DNA of 37,811 nucleotides from Frankia sp. QA3 (GCF_000262465.1 NZ_CM001489.1:5625238-5663048); one strand, 5' to 3'; counted from the first letter of the stretch, positions 6,840 through 15,500 are shown. Numbers and translations are program-made. Notes: generated by a model from the letters alone, not told the origin.

Positions 6840-8270
6840 TTGTTGGATCCCCTTTACCATCTCGCGGCGAACGCGATCGTCTTCTTCCATAAGGGATTCG
6901 CGCCGATCTTCGGCGCCGACAGCTTCTTCGCCTGGGCCTTCTCCGTCGTCCTGCTCGTCATCGCCGTGCGTGTCCTGATCTTCCCGCTGTTCGTCAAGCA
7001 GGTGAAGTCGCAGCGGACGATGCAGATGATGCAGCCTCGGATCAAGGAGATCCGGGAGAAGTACGGGCACGACAAGCCCCGCATGCAGCAAGAGATCATG
7101 GCGTTGCAGAAGGAGCACGGCAACCCGCTTCTCGGCTGCCTGCCGATCCTGCTCCAGATCCCGTTGTTCATCTCGCTGTTCCACGTGTTCACCCACCTGT
7201 CCCCGATGAACGAGGGCCCGAACGGCTCCCTCGTCTGGCGGCCGCGGGTGGGGCTGTCCGCGGAGCAGGTCGAGCAGATCGCCTCGGCCAAGGTCTTCGG
7301 AATCTCGCTCGCCAGCGAGTTCGGTTCCGACAGTGACTTCGTGCACTTCCTCGGGGTGAACAGTACCCACGTCAAGATCCTCGCGGTCGTGCTGATCGTG
7401 CTGATGGGTCTGACCACCTTCATCACGCAGCGGCAGATCATGGCCCGTACCGGCCCGGTCGACCCGCAGCAGGCGATCATCCAGAAGGTCCTGCTCTACG
7501 GCTCCCCGCTGATGCTCGCGGTCTTCGGTTTCCAGTTCCCGATCGCCGTGCTGCTCTACTGGCTCACCACCAACCTGTGGAGCATGGGCCAGCAGTTCTT
7601 CGTGATCAAGCGGATGCCGCCGATCAGCCCGCTCGCCGCGGGTGGCCGGCTCCCCGGTGCCCGCCCCGCGGCCGATGGCGCGCCCACCCCGCCCCGCCCG
7701 GCGCCGGGCGTTCGGGCCGGTGCCAAGTCCAAGAACCGCCCGCGGCCGGCGGCTGCCAATGCGGCGCCGAGCCTGATCAAGAGCGGCGACCCCGGTGCCG
7801 CGGCGGTGGCCGCGGCGGGTGGCGGTTCGACCGCTGCCAAGGGTGCGGCGGCGAAGGGCGCCGGGGCCAAGGGCGGCGCGGCGAAGGCCGGGCGCGGCCC
7901 GTCGACGGCCCCGCCCGGTACCCGGTCCCGCAGCGGCGCGTCCGCCGCCCGCGTCGCCGGGGCGGCGAAGAACTCACAGCAGGATGCCCCGACTGTCGCC
8001 GGTGCGTCCGGTGGAGCCGAGGACGCCGCGGCCCCGACCGCGGCGCGGTCCACGGCCGCGGGCAAGGCCTCGTCCGCCGGCCGGAAGAGCCCGCCCGGCA
8101 AGGGCGTCGCGCAGACCGCCGGCAGCGGCGTCGAGCCGGCCGCCGTGCCCGCGACGGGCGACGGCGCGGCCCGCCCCGCCCCGGTTCCCGCCGGTGTCCG
8201 TCGCCAGGTCGGTGGTTCCCGTCCCGCCAAGCGGCGGGGCAAGGGCAAGCGGCCCGGCGGGCGGCGTTGA
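6840..8270 (+). CDS. yidC: Membrane protein insertase YidC
   Basis: YidC/Oxa1 inserts and folds inner-membrane proteins with or without SecYEG. The 476-residue product has a first TM helix around residues 20-42, the basic cytoplasmic hairpin VKSQRTMQMMQPRIKEIREKYG (about 56-77), and further TM segments including LLGCLPILLQIPLFISLFHVF and LLYGSPLMLAVFGFQFPIAVLLYWLTTN, all typical of the 60KD_IMP family in Gram-positives. From about residue 270 to the end it is an Ala/Gly/Lys/Arg-rich tail, long even for actinobacteria, which may contact ribosomes (inference). The start is TTG, either at 6840 or the next codon at 6843; GAGGAG lies 9-12 nt upstream and there is no ATG or GTG before the first TM helix. 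Confidence 0.96.
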   Translation: MLDPLYHLAANAIVFFHKGFAPIFGADSFFAWAFSVVLLVIAVRVLIFPLFVKQVKSQRTMQMMQPRIKEIREKYGHDKPRMQQEIMALQKEHGNPLLGCLPILLQIPLFISLFHVFTHLSPMNEGPNGSLVWRPRVGLSAEQVEQIASAKVFGISLASEFGSDSDFVHFLGVNSTHVKILAVVLIVLMGLTTFITQRQIMARTGPVDPQQAIIQKVLLYGSPLMLAVFGFQFPIAVLLYWLTTNLWSMGQQFFVIKRMPPISPLAAGGRLPGARPAADGAPTPPRPAPGVRAGAKSKNRPRPAAANAAPSLIKSGDPGAAAVAAAGGGSTAAKGAAAKGAGAKGGAAKAGRGPSTAPPGTRSRSGASAARVAGAAKNSQQDAPTVAGASGGAEDAAAPTAARSTAAGKASSAGRKSPPGKGVAQTAGSGVEPAAVPATGDGAARPAPVPAGVRRQVGGSRPAKRRGKGKRPGGRR

Positions 8271-8288
8271 CCCGGGGAACCCCTCCCC

Positions 8289-8312
8289 GACCGGCGGGCG
8301 AGCTCGCCGGTC
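8289..8312 (+). terminator. Hairpin between yidC and khpB
   Basis: Arms GACCGGCG (8289-8296) and CGCCGGTC (8305-8312) are perfect 8-bp complements with an 8-nt loop, 18 nt after the yidC stop and 76 nt before khpB. There is no U-tract. It may attenuate transcription into khpB or protect the upstream message. Confidence 0.35.
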
Positions 8313-8388
8313 CCCCTGATTTCGTCACCATGCGGGGGCATCCCGTAATCTCTGCTCCGCCGCCCCCTGTTCCCCTGGAGAAGCGCTG

Positions 8389-8946
8389 ATGACCGGTTCG
8401 GCACCTGACCTGGCTGTGGATGGAGCTGGAGTCTCCGACGAGCAAGCCTCCGCGGAGGAGTCCGGGCTCAGCCCGCAGGAGCGGCGACTCGTCGACCTCG
8501 AGCAGGAGGGGGAGATCGCCGCTGACTACATCGAGGGCCTGCTGGACATCGTCGACATGGACGGCGACCTCGATCTCGACGTCGAGGGCGGCCGCGCCGT
8601 CGTCGCGGTGGTCGGCGAGAGGCTGGACAAGCTGATCGGGACCGGCGGCGAGACTCTGGAGGCGCTGCAGGAGCTGACCAGGCTCGCCGTCCTGCAGAAG
8701 ACCGGGACCCGCAGCCGCCTCATGCTCGACGTCGGCGGTCACCGGGCGCGGCGTCGGGTCGAGCTCCGCGCGATTGCGGCGGCGGCGGCGGAGCGGGCCA
8801 TCGAACGCGGCAAGCCCGAGACGCTGGCCCCGATGACCCCGTTCGAGCGCAAGGTCGTCCACGACGCCATCGCCGAGATCGACGGCGTCCACAGCGAATC
8901 CGAGGGCGAGGAGCCGAGCCGGCGGGTCGTCATCCTGCTCGGCTGA
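8389..8946 (+). CDS. khpB: KH/R3H RNA-binding protein KhpB (Jag)
   Basis: The 185-residue product is the Jag/KhpB family RNA-binding protein found beside yidC in Gram-positives. After an acidic N-terminus, a KH-type domain covers about residues 40-115 with the GxxG loop as IGTGGETLEALQ (83-94). An R3H domain follows at about 120-185, with Arg and His spaced as R-x3-H in PFERKVVHDAI (R154, H158). The long Jag-N domain of firmicute homologues is absent, as usual in Actinobacteria. The ATG at 8389 has GGAGAAG about 7 nt upstream. KhpB binds many small and messenger RNAs and affects cell division in firmicutes; its role here is inferred from family and neighbours. Confidence 0.94.
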   Translation: MTGSAPDLAVDGAGVSDEQASAEESGLSPQERRLVDLEQEGEIAADYIEGLLDIVDMDGDLDLDVEGGRAVVAVVGERLDKLIGTGGETLEALQELTRLAVLQKTGTRSRLMLDVGGHRARRRVELRAIAAAAAERAIERGKPETLAPMTPFERKVVHDAIAEIDGVHSESEGEEPSRRVVILLG

Positions 8947-9104
8947 CCCCGGCCCCCGGGTCGGCCATCGGCGTCGGTTCGGCGCGTCGCGCGCGGACCT
9001 CGCCGGGCGGTCACAACGGCCTCCCCTGCGGTGGGCCCCGGTGATGGGCGCTAGATTCGGGCTGGAGGTGCGGCGGTGAACGCCGCTGGTGATCGGGGGA
9101 TGCC

Positions 9105-11204
9105 GTGCCGCCTGCGGGCCGCCGCTGGCCTGGGCGGTCCACGGCGCTGGCGGCCGGCGGGGTGGCGCTCGGCTTGTTCGCCGTGCTGTGCCTGCTGCAC
9201 GCCTACCTGACCAGACCCTTCTGGTATGACGAGATCTGGCGGGCGCACTTCGTCAGCGAGCCGCTGGCATCGTTCTGGTCGGAGTTGACGGTCGCCAACA
9301 CCCCGTCCGCCCTCGGCTGGCTCGGGATCACCCGGCTCGCCGGCGAGGTGTTCGGCTGGCACACCTGGTCGTTGCGCCTGTCCGGCTACGTCGCGCTGCC
9401 GTTACTCGGGGCCGCGATCGTCGTGCTCACCCGCCGGTTCGCCGGCACGGCGGCGGCGGTGTTCGCCGCCTGCTGGTTGTGCCTCAACACCACGTTTCTG
9501 GATCTGGCCACCCAGCTCAAGCCGTACACGGTGGAGGCGCTCGCCGCGGTGTGCATCGTCCTCCTCTGGACCGCGGACCCGCACGGGCCGCCCGACGAGG
9601 GCCCGGCCGCCGGCGCCCCGCGAGGACTTGACCGTGGCCGCCTGGTCCGGCGGACGGCGGCAGGTGCGCTGGCGCTCGTCGCCGTGCCCGGGATCTTCGT
9701 GGTGCTCCCGCTGGCGGCGGTCGACCTGTGGCGTGGCCCGGTGCGGCGGTGGCGGCTGGTCGAATGCCTGCCCGCACTCGCCCTCAGCACCGCGCACACC
9801 GTCGGCTTCGTCGCCCACCAGTCCAGCCAACGCAAGGGCGACTACTGGGATCGGCAGTTCCTCGCCGGCCGGGGGCCGTTGGCGGCACTGCGGTTCGTTG
9901 CCGATCAGGTCCGCGTCACCGTCACCGGCTCGCCGCCGGGAATCGACCGGTTCGACCCGAGCCTCATCCACGGCACGGTGCCCGCGGGGCCGTTGGGCTC
10001 GGCGCCGGCCGTCCTGGTCGCCGTCGCGGTCGCCGTGGCCGGGGGGACCGGCGTCGTGGCGCTCGCCCGCCACCGGCAGGGCCGGGTTCTGCTTGCCGCG
10101 CTCGGCGGCGCGGAGCTGATGATGCTCGGCGCGAGCGCTGCCCGCTACTGGCCGTTCGGACCGACCCGAACCAACCTGTACGTGGTCCCACTGCTCGTCG
10201 TTGTGGTAGTGGTGGGCGCCGAGCGGGTGATTCGGTCCCTCCTGGCGGCGGTGCGCGGCCGCTGGCCCCGTGGCGGGCCCCAGCGGGCCGCTGAGCGCTC
10301 CAGGGGTGCATTCCCTACCCCGGCTATGCCGGCTTCAGTGATTGCCCGATCACTTTCCGACCTTTCGCCCGGGTTGATGACGGAAGGTGATGGTGCTTCC
10401 GCCCTGCCCGGGGTGGTGGCCCCGGTTCCCGCGGCCTGCGCGGCTCCCCTGCCGCCGGCATCGGCCGGCCCGGCCCGGGTGCCCCGGCCCGCGAGCTCCC
10501 GGCTCGGCCTGGCCCGCGCCGCGGTGACGCTTCCCGTCGCCGTGATCGTCGCGCTCATCGGCTGCGGCGCCCTGCTCCTGCAGACGTCCCTGTCGGGCAG
10601 CAGGCCGCTGTGGGAGCAGCGGGACCGGCTGCGCGGCCTGGACCTGATGGTCGACGCGGCCATCGTCACCCGCCAGGTGGCCCGACCGGGTGACGTCGTC
10701 GCGGTCGGCGGCCGTCTCGCCCGACCGGGCTGGCTCTACGCGATGGAGGCCAGCGATGACGGGCCACGCGCGCCCGTCGATCTGCAGCCCACCCCCGGGC
10801 GGGACGACCGTTCCCGGCGTGGCGGCGCCGATGGTCTCCGGCCCGACGGAGCGAGCGCCGTCGGCGGCCCCCGGCCGACGGGCCCGGGGGCTGGTACCGA
10901 GGCGGCGGCCGGCGGGGGCGGTACGTCTGCCCGGATCGCCCGGCGGGACACCGTCTTCTTCGGCGGCGCCGAGCCCGCTCTGGTACGCCAGCTCACGCAG
11001 CGCCCGGTTCCGCCTGGGCGCCTGCTGGTGTTCGTCTTCGACATCGAGCGGACCGGCCTGGCCGGTCAGCTTGCGCCGCTGCGCCGGGCCGGCTGGTGTG
11101 CGACCCGGGACTGGAACTTCCGGCTGACCGGGGCCCTGACCGTCTACGACCGCTGTGCCCCGGGCGCCCCACCGCCCCGGCGGATCATCGTCGCCTACCA
11201 CTGA
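9105..11204 (+). CDS. Polytopic GT-C-like membrane protein, probable glycosyltransferase
   Basis: The 699-residue product is a large integral membrane protein. A first TM helix (about 16-35) is followed by RPFWYDEIWRAHFV (38-51), whose acidic pair at 42-43 in a first outer loop resembles the catalytic loop of GT-C (PMT/GT39 or ArnT-like) lipid-linked sugar transferases. About eight more hydrophobic segments follow up to residue 385. After a Pro/Ala-rich stretch (about 390-475), another TM helix (475-495) leads to a C-terminal soluble domain with two cysteines near the end. I cannot name the substrate. The start is GTG at 9105 with GGGGGA just upstream. It sits alone between khpB and rsmG, an interval normally empty or short; a strong hairpin follows. 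A -10-like TAGATT at 9052 may be its promoter. Confidence 0.6.
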   Translation: MPPAGRRWPGRSTALAAGGVALGLFAVLCLLHAYLTRPFWYDEIWRAHFVSEPLASFWSELTVANTPSALGWLGITRLAGEVFGWHTWSLRLSGYVALPLLGAAIVVLTRRFAGTAAAVFAACWLCLNTTFLDLATQLKPYTVEALAAVCIVLLWTADPHGPPDEGPAAGAPRGLDRGRLVRRTAAGALALVAVPGIFVVLPLAAVDLWRGPVRRWRLVECLPALALSTAHTVGFVAHQSSQRKGDYWDRQFLAGRGPLAALRFVADQVRVTVTGSPPGIDRFDPSLIHGTVPAGPLGSAPAVLVAVAVAVAGGTGVVALARHRQGRVLLAALGGAELMMLGASAARYWPFGPTRTNLYVVPLLVVVVVVGAERVIRSLLAAVRGRWPRGGPQRAAERSRGAFPTPAMPASVIARSLSDLSPGLMTEGDGASALPGVVAPVPAACAAPLPPASAGPARVPRPASSRLGLARAAVTLPVAVIVALIGCGALLLQTSLSGSRPLWEQRDRLRGLDLMVDAAIVTRQVARPGDVVAVGGRLARPGWLYAMEASDDGPRAPVDLQPTPGRDDRSRRGGADGLRPDGASAVGGPRPTGPGAGTEAAAGGGGTSARIARRDTVFFGGAEPALVRQLTQRPVPPGRLLVFVFDIERTGLAGQLAPLRRAGWCATRDWNFRLTGALTVYDRCAPGAPPPRRIIVAYH

Positions 11205-11230
11205 CCCGGCCCTGAGCGGCAGCCGACTCG

Positions 11231-11252
11231 GCCCGACGGGGGTCCGTCGGGC
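11231..11252 (+). terminator. Terminator hairpin after the GT-C-like gene
   Basis: GCCCGACGG (11231-11239) and CCGTCGGGC (11244-11252) form a perfect 9-bp stem with a 4-nt loop, 27 nt after the stop codon at 11204. No U-tract. The rest of the gap 11205-11469 has GC-rich partial repeats but no gene that I can support. Confidence 0.55.
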
Positions 11253-11469
11253 ACCGCGGCGCATGCCCGGCCGGGCACAGCGGGGATGCTTGTCGGGTGC
11301 GCGATCCTCTGCCTCCCTCGTCCTGTCCCGCCCGGCTCGCGATGCCCGCCGGCCGCCCACCCGACCCGCTGCCACGGGCGGGATCCAACCGACCCAGCCT
11401 GACCGCCGCCGCGGCAGCCCGCGCGGGCGACGGGAATGGCACCACCGGACTGACCCGGGCGGGTGTGCG

Positions 11470-12285
11470 ATGACCGACTCCAACCCCTCGCGTCCGGCGG
11501 GTCCGGCGGGTCCGGTGCCGCCGGCGGCGGCCGAGCTGTTCGGTCCGCGGCTCGCGGCGGCGGTTCACTTCACCGAGCTGCTGGCGACCGCCGGGGTGGA
11601 ACGCGGGCTGATCGGTCCGCGGGAGACCGACCGGCTCTGGGAGCGGCATGTGCTCAACTGCGGCGTCCTGGCCGAGGTCGTCCCCCCGGATGCCGACGCC
11701 GTTGACGTGGGCAGTGGCGCCGGCCTGCCGGGGATTCCCCTCGCCCTCGCCCGCCCGGACGTGCGGGTTGTGTTGCTCGAACCGATGGAACGACGCTGCC
11801 GCTTTCTCCAGGAGGTTGTGGCTGCCGTGGGACTGGAGGACCAGGTTTCCGTCCTGCGTGGCCGCGCGCCGGATGCCGGAATCGGCCCGGAGGGTCGTAG
11901 ATTCGGGGTAGCCGTGGCACGCGCGGTCGCCCCGCTCGAACGGCTGGGCGCAATCCTCCTTCCGATGCTGCAACCGGGTGGTGTCATGCTGGCGATGCGC
12001 GGTTCGCGGATCCTGGAGGAATTGCAGGACGCGCGCGGCAGTCTCGGAACCCAGGGGTGGCATCCGGTGGATGTCGTGGTGTGCGGAGAGGGACGGGTGG
12101 ATGAACCCACCCGGGTCCTCCGAGCCGTGCGGTCATCCCAGCTCTCCCGGGCCGAAGGCAGGAAAGGGCGCGGCGACGGTGAGCGGCACGATGGCAGACA
12201 GGTCAGACGAACGGCGCGGGACTCACGGCGATCACGGGAGGTCGATCGTGACCAGCCGACGCGTGGGCAGTCTCGTTCCACGTGA
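11470..12285 (+). CDS. rsmG: 16S rRNA (guanine-N7)-methyltransferase RsmG
   Basis: RsmG (GidB) methylates N7 of G527 in 16S rRNA; loss gives low-level streptomycin resistance in several bacteria. The 271-residue product starts MTDSNPSRPAG at the ATG at 11470; upstream codons are low complexity. The SAM-binding motif I reads VDVGSGAGLPGIPLAL at about 78-93, followed by VVLLEPMERRCRFL, and the characteristic VAVARAVAPLERL at about 140-152. The core ends near residue 225. The last 45 residues are basic and polar, with no family counterpart, and are encoded by DNA that also encodes the parA N-terminus. The stop codon lies within a parS site. Confidence 0.95.
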   Translation: MTDSNPSRPAGPAGPVPPAAAELFGPRLAAAVHFTELLATAGVERGLIGPRETDRLWERHVLNCGVLAEVVPPDADAVDVGSGAGLPGIPLALARPDVRVVLLEPMERRCRFLQEVVAAVGLEDQVSVLRGRAPDAGIGPEGRRFGVAVARAVAPLERLGAILLPMLQPGGVMLAMRGSRILEELQDARGSLGTQGWHPVDVVVCGEGRVDEPTRVLRAVRSSQLSRAEGRKGRGDGERHDGRQVRRTARDSRRSREVDRDQPTRGQSRST

Positions 12286-13243
12286 AACAGCGTCGACGGG
12301 CCGAAGCGGATCCGTGGGCGGGGGTTATCGGGGCTACGACTCCGTCATTCCCCCGCTGGACCCGCTCGACCGGTCGACCCCGATCGGAGCGGCGGCGGCA
12401 GCAGCAGTGGAAGCTTTGGCGGCAGAACGACGACAACCATTCCCCCGTCCCACTCGGCGGCGCATCATCTCGGTGGCCAACCAGAAGGGCGGCGTGGGTA
12501 AGACGACGACGACGGTCAACCTGGCCGCGGCCCTGGCGTCGCACGGCATCCGCGTCCTGGTGATCGATCTCGATCCGCAGGGCAACGCCTCGACCGCGCT
12601 CGGCATCGACCACCATTCCGGTGTCCCCTCCATCTACGAGGTGCTACTCGGTGACCGTCCGCTCGACGAGGTCATCGTCCCCTCGGCCGAGGCACCCGCG
12701 CTGTTCTGCGCCCCCGCGACGATCGACCTGGCCGGCGCCGAGATCGAGCTCGTCTCGCTCGTGGCCCGGGAGAATCGGCTGCACCGGGCCATCGGGAGCA
12801 TGCAGCGGGAGGTCGACTACGTCCTCATCGACTGCCCCCCGTCGCTCGGTCTGCTGACCGTCAACGCGCTGGTGGCGGCGCGGGAGCTACTCATCCCGAT
12901 CCAGTGCGAGTACTACGCGCTGGAGGGACTCGGCATGCTGTTGCGCAACGTGGAGCTCGTCCAGGCCCACCTGAACCAGGACCTGCGCCTGTCGACGATT
13001 CTGCTGACCATGTACGACTCGCGTACCAGGCTGGCGGATCAGGTCGTCCACGAGGTCAAGGAGCATTTCGGGGATCGAGTGCTGGCCACGACGATCCCCC
13101 GCAACGTCCGGCTCGCGGAGGCCCCGAGCTACGGGCAGTCGGTGCTGACCTACGACCCCACCTCCCGCGGCTCCCTGTCCTACCTGGCTGCGGCCCGTGA
13201 GCTCGCCGAGCGGGGCTTCGAGCCGAACGGGGCGGGCAGATGA
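12191..13243 (+). CDS. parA: Chromosome partitioning ATPase ParA
   Basis: ParA is the Walker-type ATPase that moves ParB-parS complexes and segregates origins. From ATG 12191 it is 350 residues. The first 88 are a polar extension, then the ATPase core starts at RRIISVANQKGGVGKTTTTV (about 90-109) with the deviant Walker A KGGVGKTT at 99-106. DLDPQGNAST and YVLIDCPPSLGLLTVNAL follow as further conserved motifs. GGTGAG lies 7 nt before the ATG; a GTG at 12179 is an alternative. The gene overlaps the end of rsmG by 95 nt in another frame, and its residues VPRET are encoded by a parS site. The stop overlaps the parB start as ATGA. Confidence 0.95.
   Translation: MADRSDERRGTHGDHGRSIVTSRRVGSLVPRETASTGRSGSVGGGYRGYDSVIPPLDPLDRSTPIGAAAAAAVEALAAERRQPFPRPTRRRIISVANQKGGVGKTTTTVNLAAALASHGIRVLVIDLDPQGNASTALGIDHHSGVPSIYEVLLGDRPLDEVIVPSAEAPALFCAPATIDLAGAEIELVSLVARENRLHRAIGSMQREVDYVLIDCPPSLGLLTVNALVAARELLIPIQCEYYALEGLGMLLRNVELVQAHLNQDLRLSTILLTMYDSRTRLADQVVHEVKEHFGDRVLATTIPRNVRLAEAPSYGQSVLTYDPTSRGSLSYLAAARELAERGFEPNGAGR
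12274..12289. other. parS: parS site 1 (inside rsmG/parA overlap)
   Basis: CGTTCCACGTGAAACA matches the ParB-binding consensus TGTTTCACGTGAAACA, with the central 14-mer differing at one base in the left half. The TGA stop of rsmG (12283-12285) lies in its centre and it also encodes parA residues VPRET. Confidence 0.85.
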
Positions 13244-14244
13244 GCGCGCGCCGCAGCGGTCTGGGGCGTGGGCTCGGGGCGCTCATCCCGGTCGCCCCCC
13301 CGCCGGAGGAGGGGCCCGGCGTCGATCGTCTCGCGGCCGGCCTCGCCGGCTATGCCGACAACGGCGGCGGGCACCCCGGTGCCTTCGGTCTGCGGGTGGG
13401 CGAGCACACCGGCCCGTTGCCGGTGCAGGGCGCCACCTTCCGCGAGATAGCGGTCGGGTCGATCGTCCCGAATCCGCGCCAGCCCCGGACGCACTTCGAT
13501 GAGGACGCGCTGGAGGAGCTGGCCGCGAGCCTGCGCGAGGTCGGCCTGCTCCAGCCGGTCGTGGTCCGCCCGGTGGGGCCGGAGCAGTACGAGCTCGTGA
13601 TGGGCGAGCGGCGCTGGCGGGCGTCCCAGCTCGCCGAGCTGACCCGCATCCCCGCCATCGTGCGGGAGACCGCCGACGACGCCATGTTGCGCGACGCCCT
13701 GCTGGAGAACCTGCATCGTCAGCAGCTCAACCCGTTGGAGGAGGCGGCGGCGTACGAGCAGCTGCTCAAGGACTTCGGGGCGACCCACGAGGAGCTCGCC
13801 GGCCGGCTCGGCCGGTCCCGCTCGCACGTCACCAACACCATCCGCCTGCTCGGGCTGTCGCCCGCGGTGCAGCGGCGGGTAGCGGCCGGCGTGCTCTCGG
13901 CGGGGCACGCGCGGGCGCTGCTCTCGCTGCGGGATCCCGAGGCCCAGGACCGGCTCGCTACCCGCATCGTCGCGGAGGGGCTGTCCGTTCGGGCTGTCGA
14001 GGAGATCGTCGCGCTGGACGAGGACACGCCGCGCAAGCGCGCCCCGCGCGGCCCCCGCTCGACGCCGCCAACCCTGGCGCGCCTAGCTGACCAGCTCTCG
14101 GACCGTTTCGAGACGCGAGTGAAGGTCGATATGGGCCGCAACAAGGGAAAGATCACGGTCGAGTTCGGCTCGATCGAGGACCTGGAGCGGATCGTCGCGG
14201 TGATGTCCCCCGCGACCGCGCCGGACGCCGTCTCGCCGCGCTAG
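13240..14244 (+). CDS. parB: Chromosome partitioning protein ParB
   Basis: ParB is the CTPase clamp that loads at parS and spreads along the origin region. The 334-residue product starts MSARRSGLGRGLGALIP, the usual ParA-interacting N-terminus. The N-terminal CTPase domain begins near residue 68 with ATFREIAVGSIVPNPRQPR, and contains the GERRWRA motif at about 122-128. The helix-turn-helix for parS binding is THEELAGRLGRSRSHVTNTIRLL (about 182-204). The C-terminal dimerization domain ends at about 325 (KGKITVEFGSIEDLERIVAVM). The ATG start overlaps the parA stop by 4 nt. parS sites at 12274 and 15345 flank the gene. The C-terminal end is followed by a 35-bp repeat array. Confidence 0.97.
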   Translation: MSARRSGLGRGLGALIPVAPPPEEGPGVDRLAAGLAGYADNGGGHPGAFGLRVGEHTGPLPVQGATFREIAVGSIVPNPRQPRTHFDEDALEELAASLREVGLLQPVVVRPVGPEQYELVMGERRWRASQLAELTRIPAIVRETADDAMLRDALLENLHRQQLNPLEEAAAYEQLLKDFGATHEELAGRLGRSRSHVTNTIRLLGLSPAVQRRVAAGVLSAGHARALLSLRDPEAQDRLATRIVAEGLSVRAVEEIVALDEDTPRKRAPRGPRSTPPTLARLADQLSDRFETRVKVDMGRNKGKITVEFGSIEDLERIVAVMSPATAPDAVSPR

Positions 14245-14315
14245 CCGTCCCGGGTCCGGGTGCCGCCGCCTTGCGTCCGCGGCGCGACGGAGATGGCGGC
14301 GTCCGCGTCGGCTCA

Positions 14316-14490
14316 CGGGCCGGCCGGTGCCGCCAGCCCGTCTACGGTGACGGGCCGGCCGGTGCCGCCAGCCCGTCTACGGTGACGGGCCGTGCAGCGC
14401 CGCCGGTCTGTCCACCGTGACGGACCGTCCTGATGTGGCCAGGCTGGCCAGTGCGACGGGTCGTCTGATGTGGCCAGGCTGGCCCGTGGT
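14316..14490. repeat. 35-bp tandem repeat array between parB and GNAT
   Basis: Units start at 14316, 14351, 14386, 14421 and about 14456. The first two (14316-14350, 14351-14385) are identical over 35 bp. The third (14386-14420) is diverged but in phase. The last two share CTGATGTGGCCAGGCTGGCC at 14430 and 14465, again 35 bp apart. Units 1-2 can each fold as GACGGGC...GCCCGTC hairpins. The array lies between convergent genes (parB stop 14244, GNAT stop 14587), so it may terminate transcription in both directions; otherwise unexplained. Confidence 0.8.
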
Positions 14491-14586
14491 GGCGGAGCCG
14501 GCCGGTCCGCTGATGCTTCCCACCCGGAGTGGCCCGGACTGGCCGATCCGGCCTGGGGACGCGGGGGCGAGGCGTCCCGGCGGAGA

Positions 14587-15225
14587 TCAGGCGGGGTTGC
14601 CGACCTGACCGACCTTGCGGAGCACTCCCTCCGGCGTCATCGAGCCGAGCAGCCGTTCCAGCGCGCCCTCGACGTCCTCGCGCCAGCTCACCGCGTTCTT
14701 CACCTCGAGGCGCAGCCGGGGCCACCGGTGATGGGGCCGCACCGTCTTGAAGCCGACGGCCAGCAGGTAGTCGGCGGGCACCACGCACCGGGTGCCCGAG
14801 TTCTGCAGGTCACCGAACGCCTCCACCGCCTTGAAACCCCGGCGAAGGATCTCCTTGGTGACGGACTGGATGAGGATGCGGCCGAGGCCCTGGCCCGCGA
14901 ACTCCTCGACGATGAGCGCCGTCATCAACAGCACGGCGTCCGGCGACACCGGGCTGGTGGGGAAGGCGACCGAGCGGGGCACGTATGCGGGCGGCGCGAA
15001 CATGACGAATCCGGCCGGGACATCGTCGACATAGGCGATCTTTCCGCAGCTTCCCCATTCAAGCAGGGCCGCCGAGACCCAGGCCTCCTTCTCGAGGTCG
15101 GTGGCTCCGGTTTCCTCCGCGCGGCTGCGCGCGACCGGATCGAGCTCCCAGAACACGCAGCGGCGGCAGGGCAGCGGCATGTCGTCGATGTTGTCCAGGG
15201 TGATGTTCGCGATGCGACGGCTCAT
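14587..15225 (-). CDS. GNAT-family N-acetyltransferase
   Basis: The 212-residue product is the GNAT acetyltransferase normally found next to parB in Actinobacteria. Its N-terminus MSRRIANITLDNIDDMPLPC is followed by CRRCVFWELDP, a Cys-x2-Cys pair typical of this subgroup. The acetyl-CoA binding segment is LIVEEFAGQGLGRILIQSVTKE (about 107-128), with the Q/G-x-G-x-G/A loop GQGLGR. The substrate is unknown. The ATG at 15225 has GGGAG about 10 nt upstream. It converges on parB and is separated from it by the tandem repeat array. A perfect parS lies 120 bp upstream of its start. Confidence 0.85.
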   Translation of the reverse strand: MSRRIANITLDNIDDMPLPCRRCVFWELDPVARSRAEETGATDLEKEAWVSAALLEWGSCGKIAYVDDVPAGFVMFAPPAYVPRSVAFPTSPVSPDAVLLMTALIVEEFAGQGLGRILIQSVTKEILRRGFKAVEAFGDLQNSGTRCVVPADYLLAVGFKTVRPHHRWPRLRLEVKNAVSWREDVEGALERLLGSMTPEGVLRKVGQVGNPA

Positions 15226-15344
15226 CTAAAGGGCACTCCCGCGGTCGGCCACCGGGTCGCCGTCCACACCGGTCGTGTGGATGGCGGCCGTTTGGAATCA
15301 GCCTAGGCCGACTGGCCCGGATCGACCCTCGACGCACCGCGCCC

Positions 15345-15358
15345 GTTTCACGTGAAAC
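15345..15358. other. parS: parS site 2 (perfect)
   Basis: GTTTCACGTGAAAC is a perfect 14-bp match to the ParB-binding palindrome. It lies in the intergenic region 15226-15553, about 1.1 kb beyond parB, between the GNAT gene and the CwlM-like gene. Confidence 0.95.
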
Positions 15359-15500
15359 CTCTCTCGCGCCCGGATCGAGCGGCCGCGGTCAGGCGACCGG
15401 GTGAGCCAGAGGGGCGGGTGCGGCCTCCGGTGAGGAGGGTAGCCGCCCGGACGGGCCGGCTCGGTCGGCCCGCCGAGCCAGTTCCTCCGCTCAGGTCGAG

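Noticed and set aside
5526..7370. Long minus-strand frame across rpmH, rnpA, yidD and yidC
   Set aside because: It lies opposite four well-supported genes and has no family resemblance.
14316..14490. The 35-bp array as a CRISPR
   Set aside because: Units abut directly with no unique spacers and no cas genes are nearby.
15190..15198. GTTGTCCAG near the GNAT start as a DnaA box
   Set aside because: It lacks the terminal CACA part of the consensus and is isolated.
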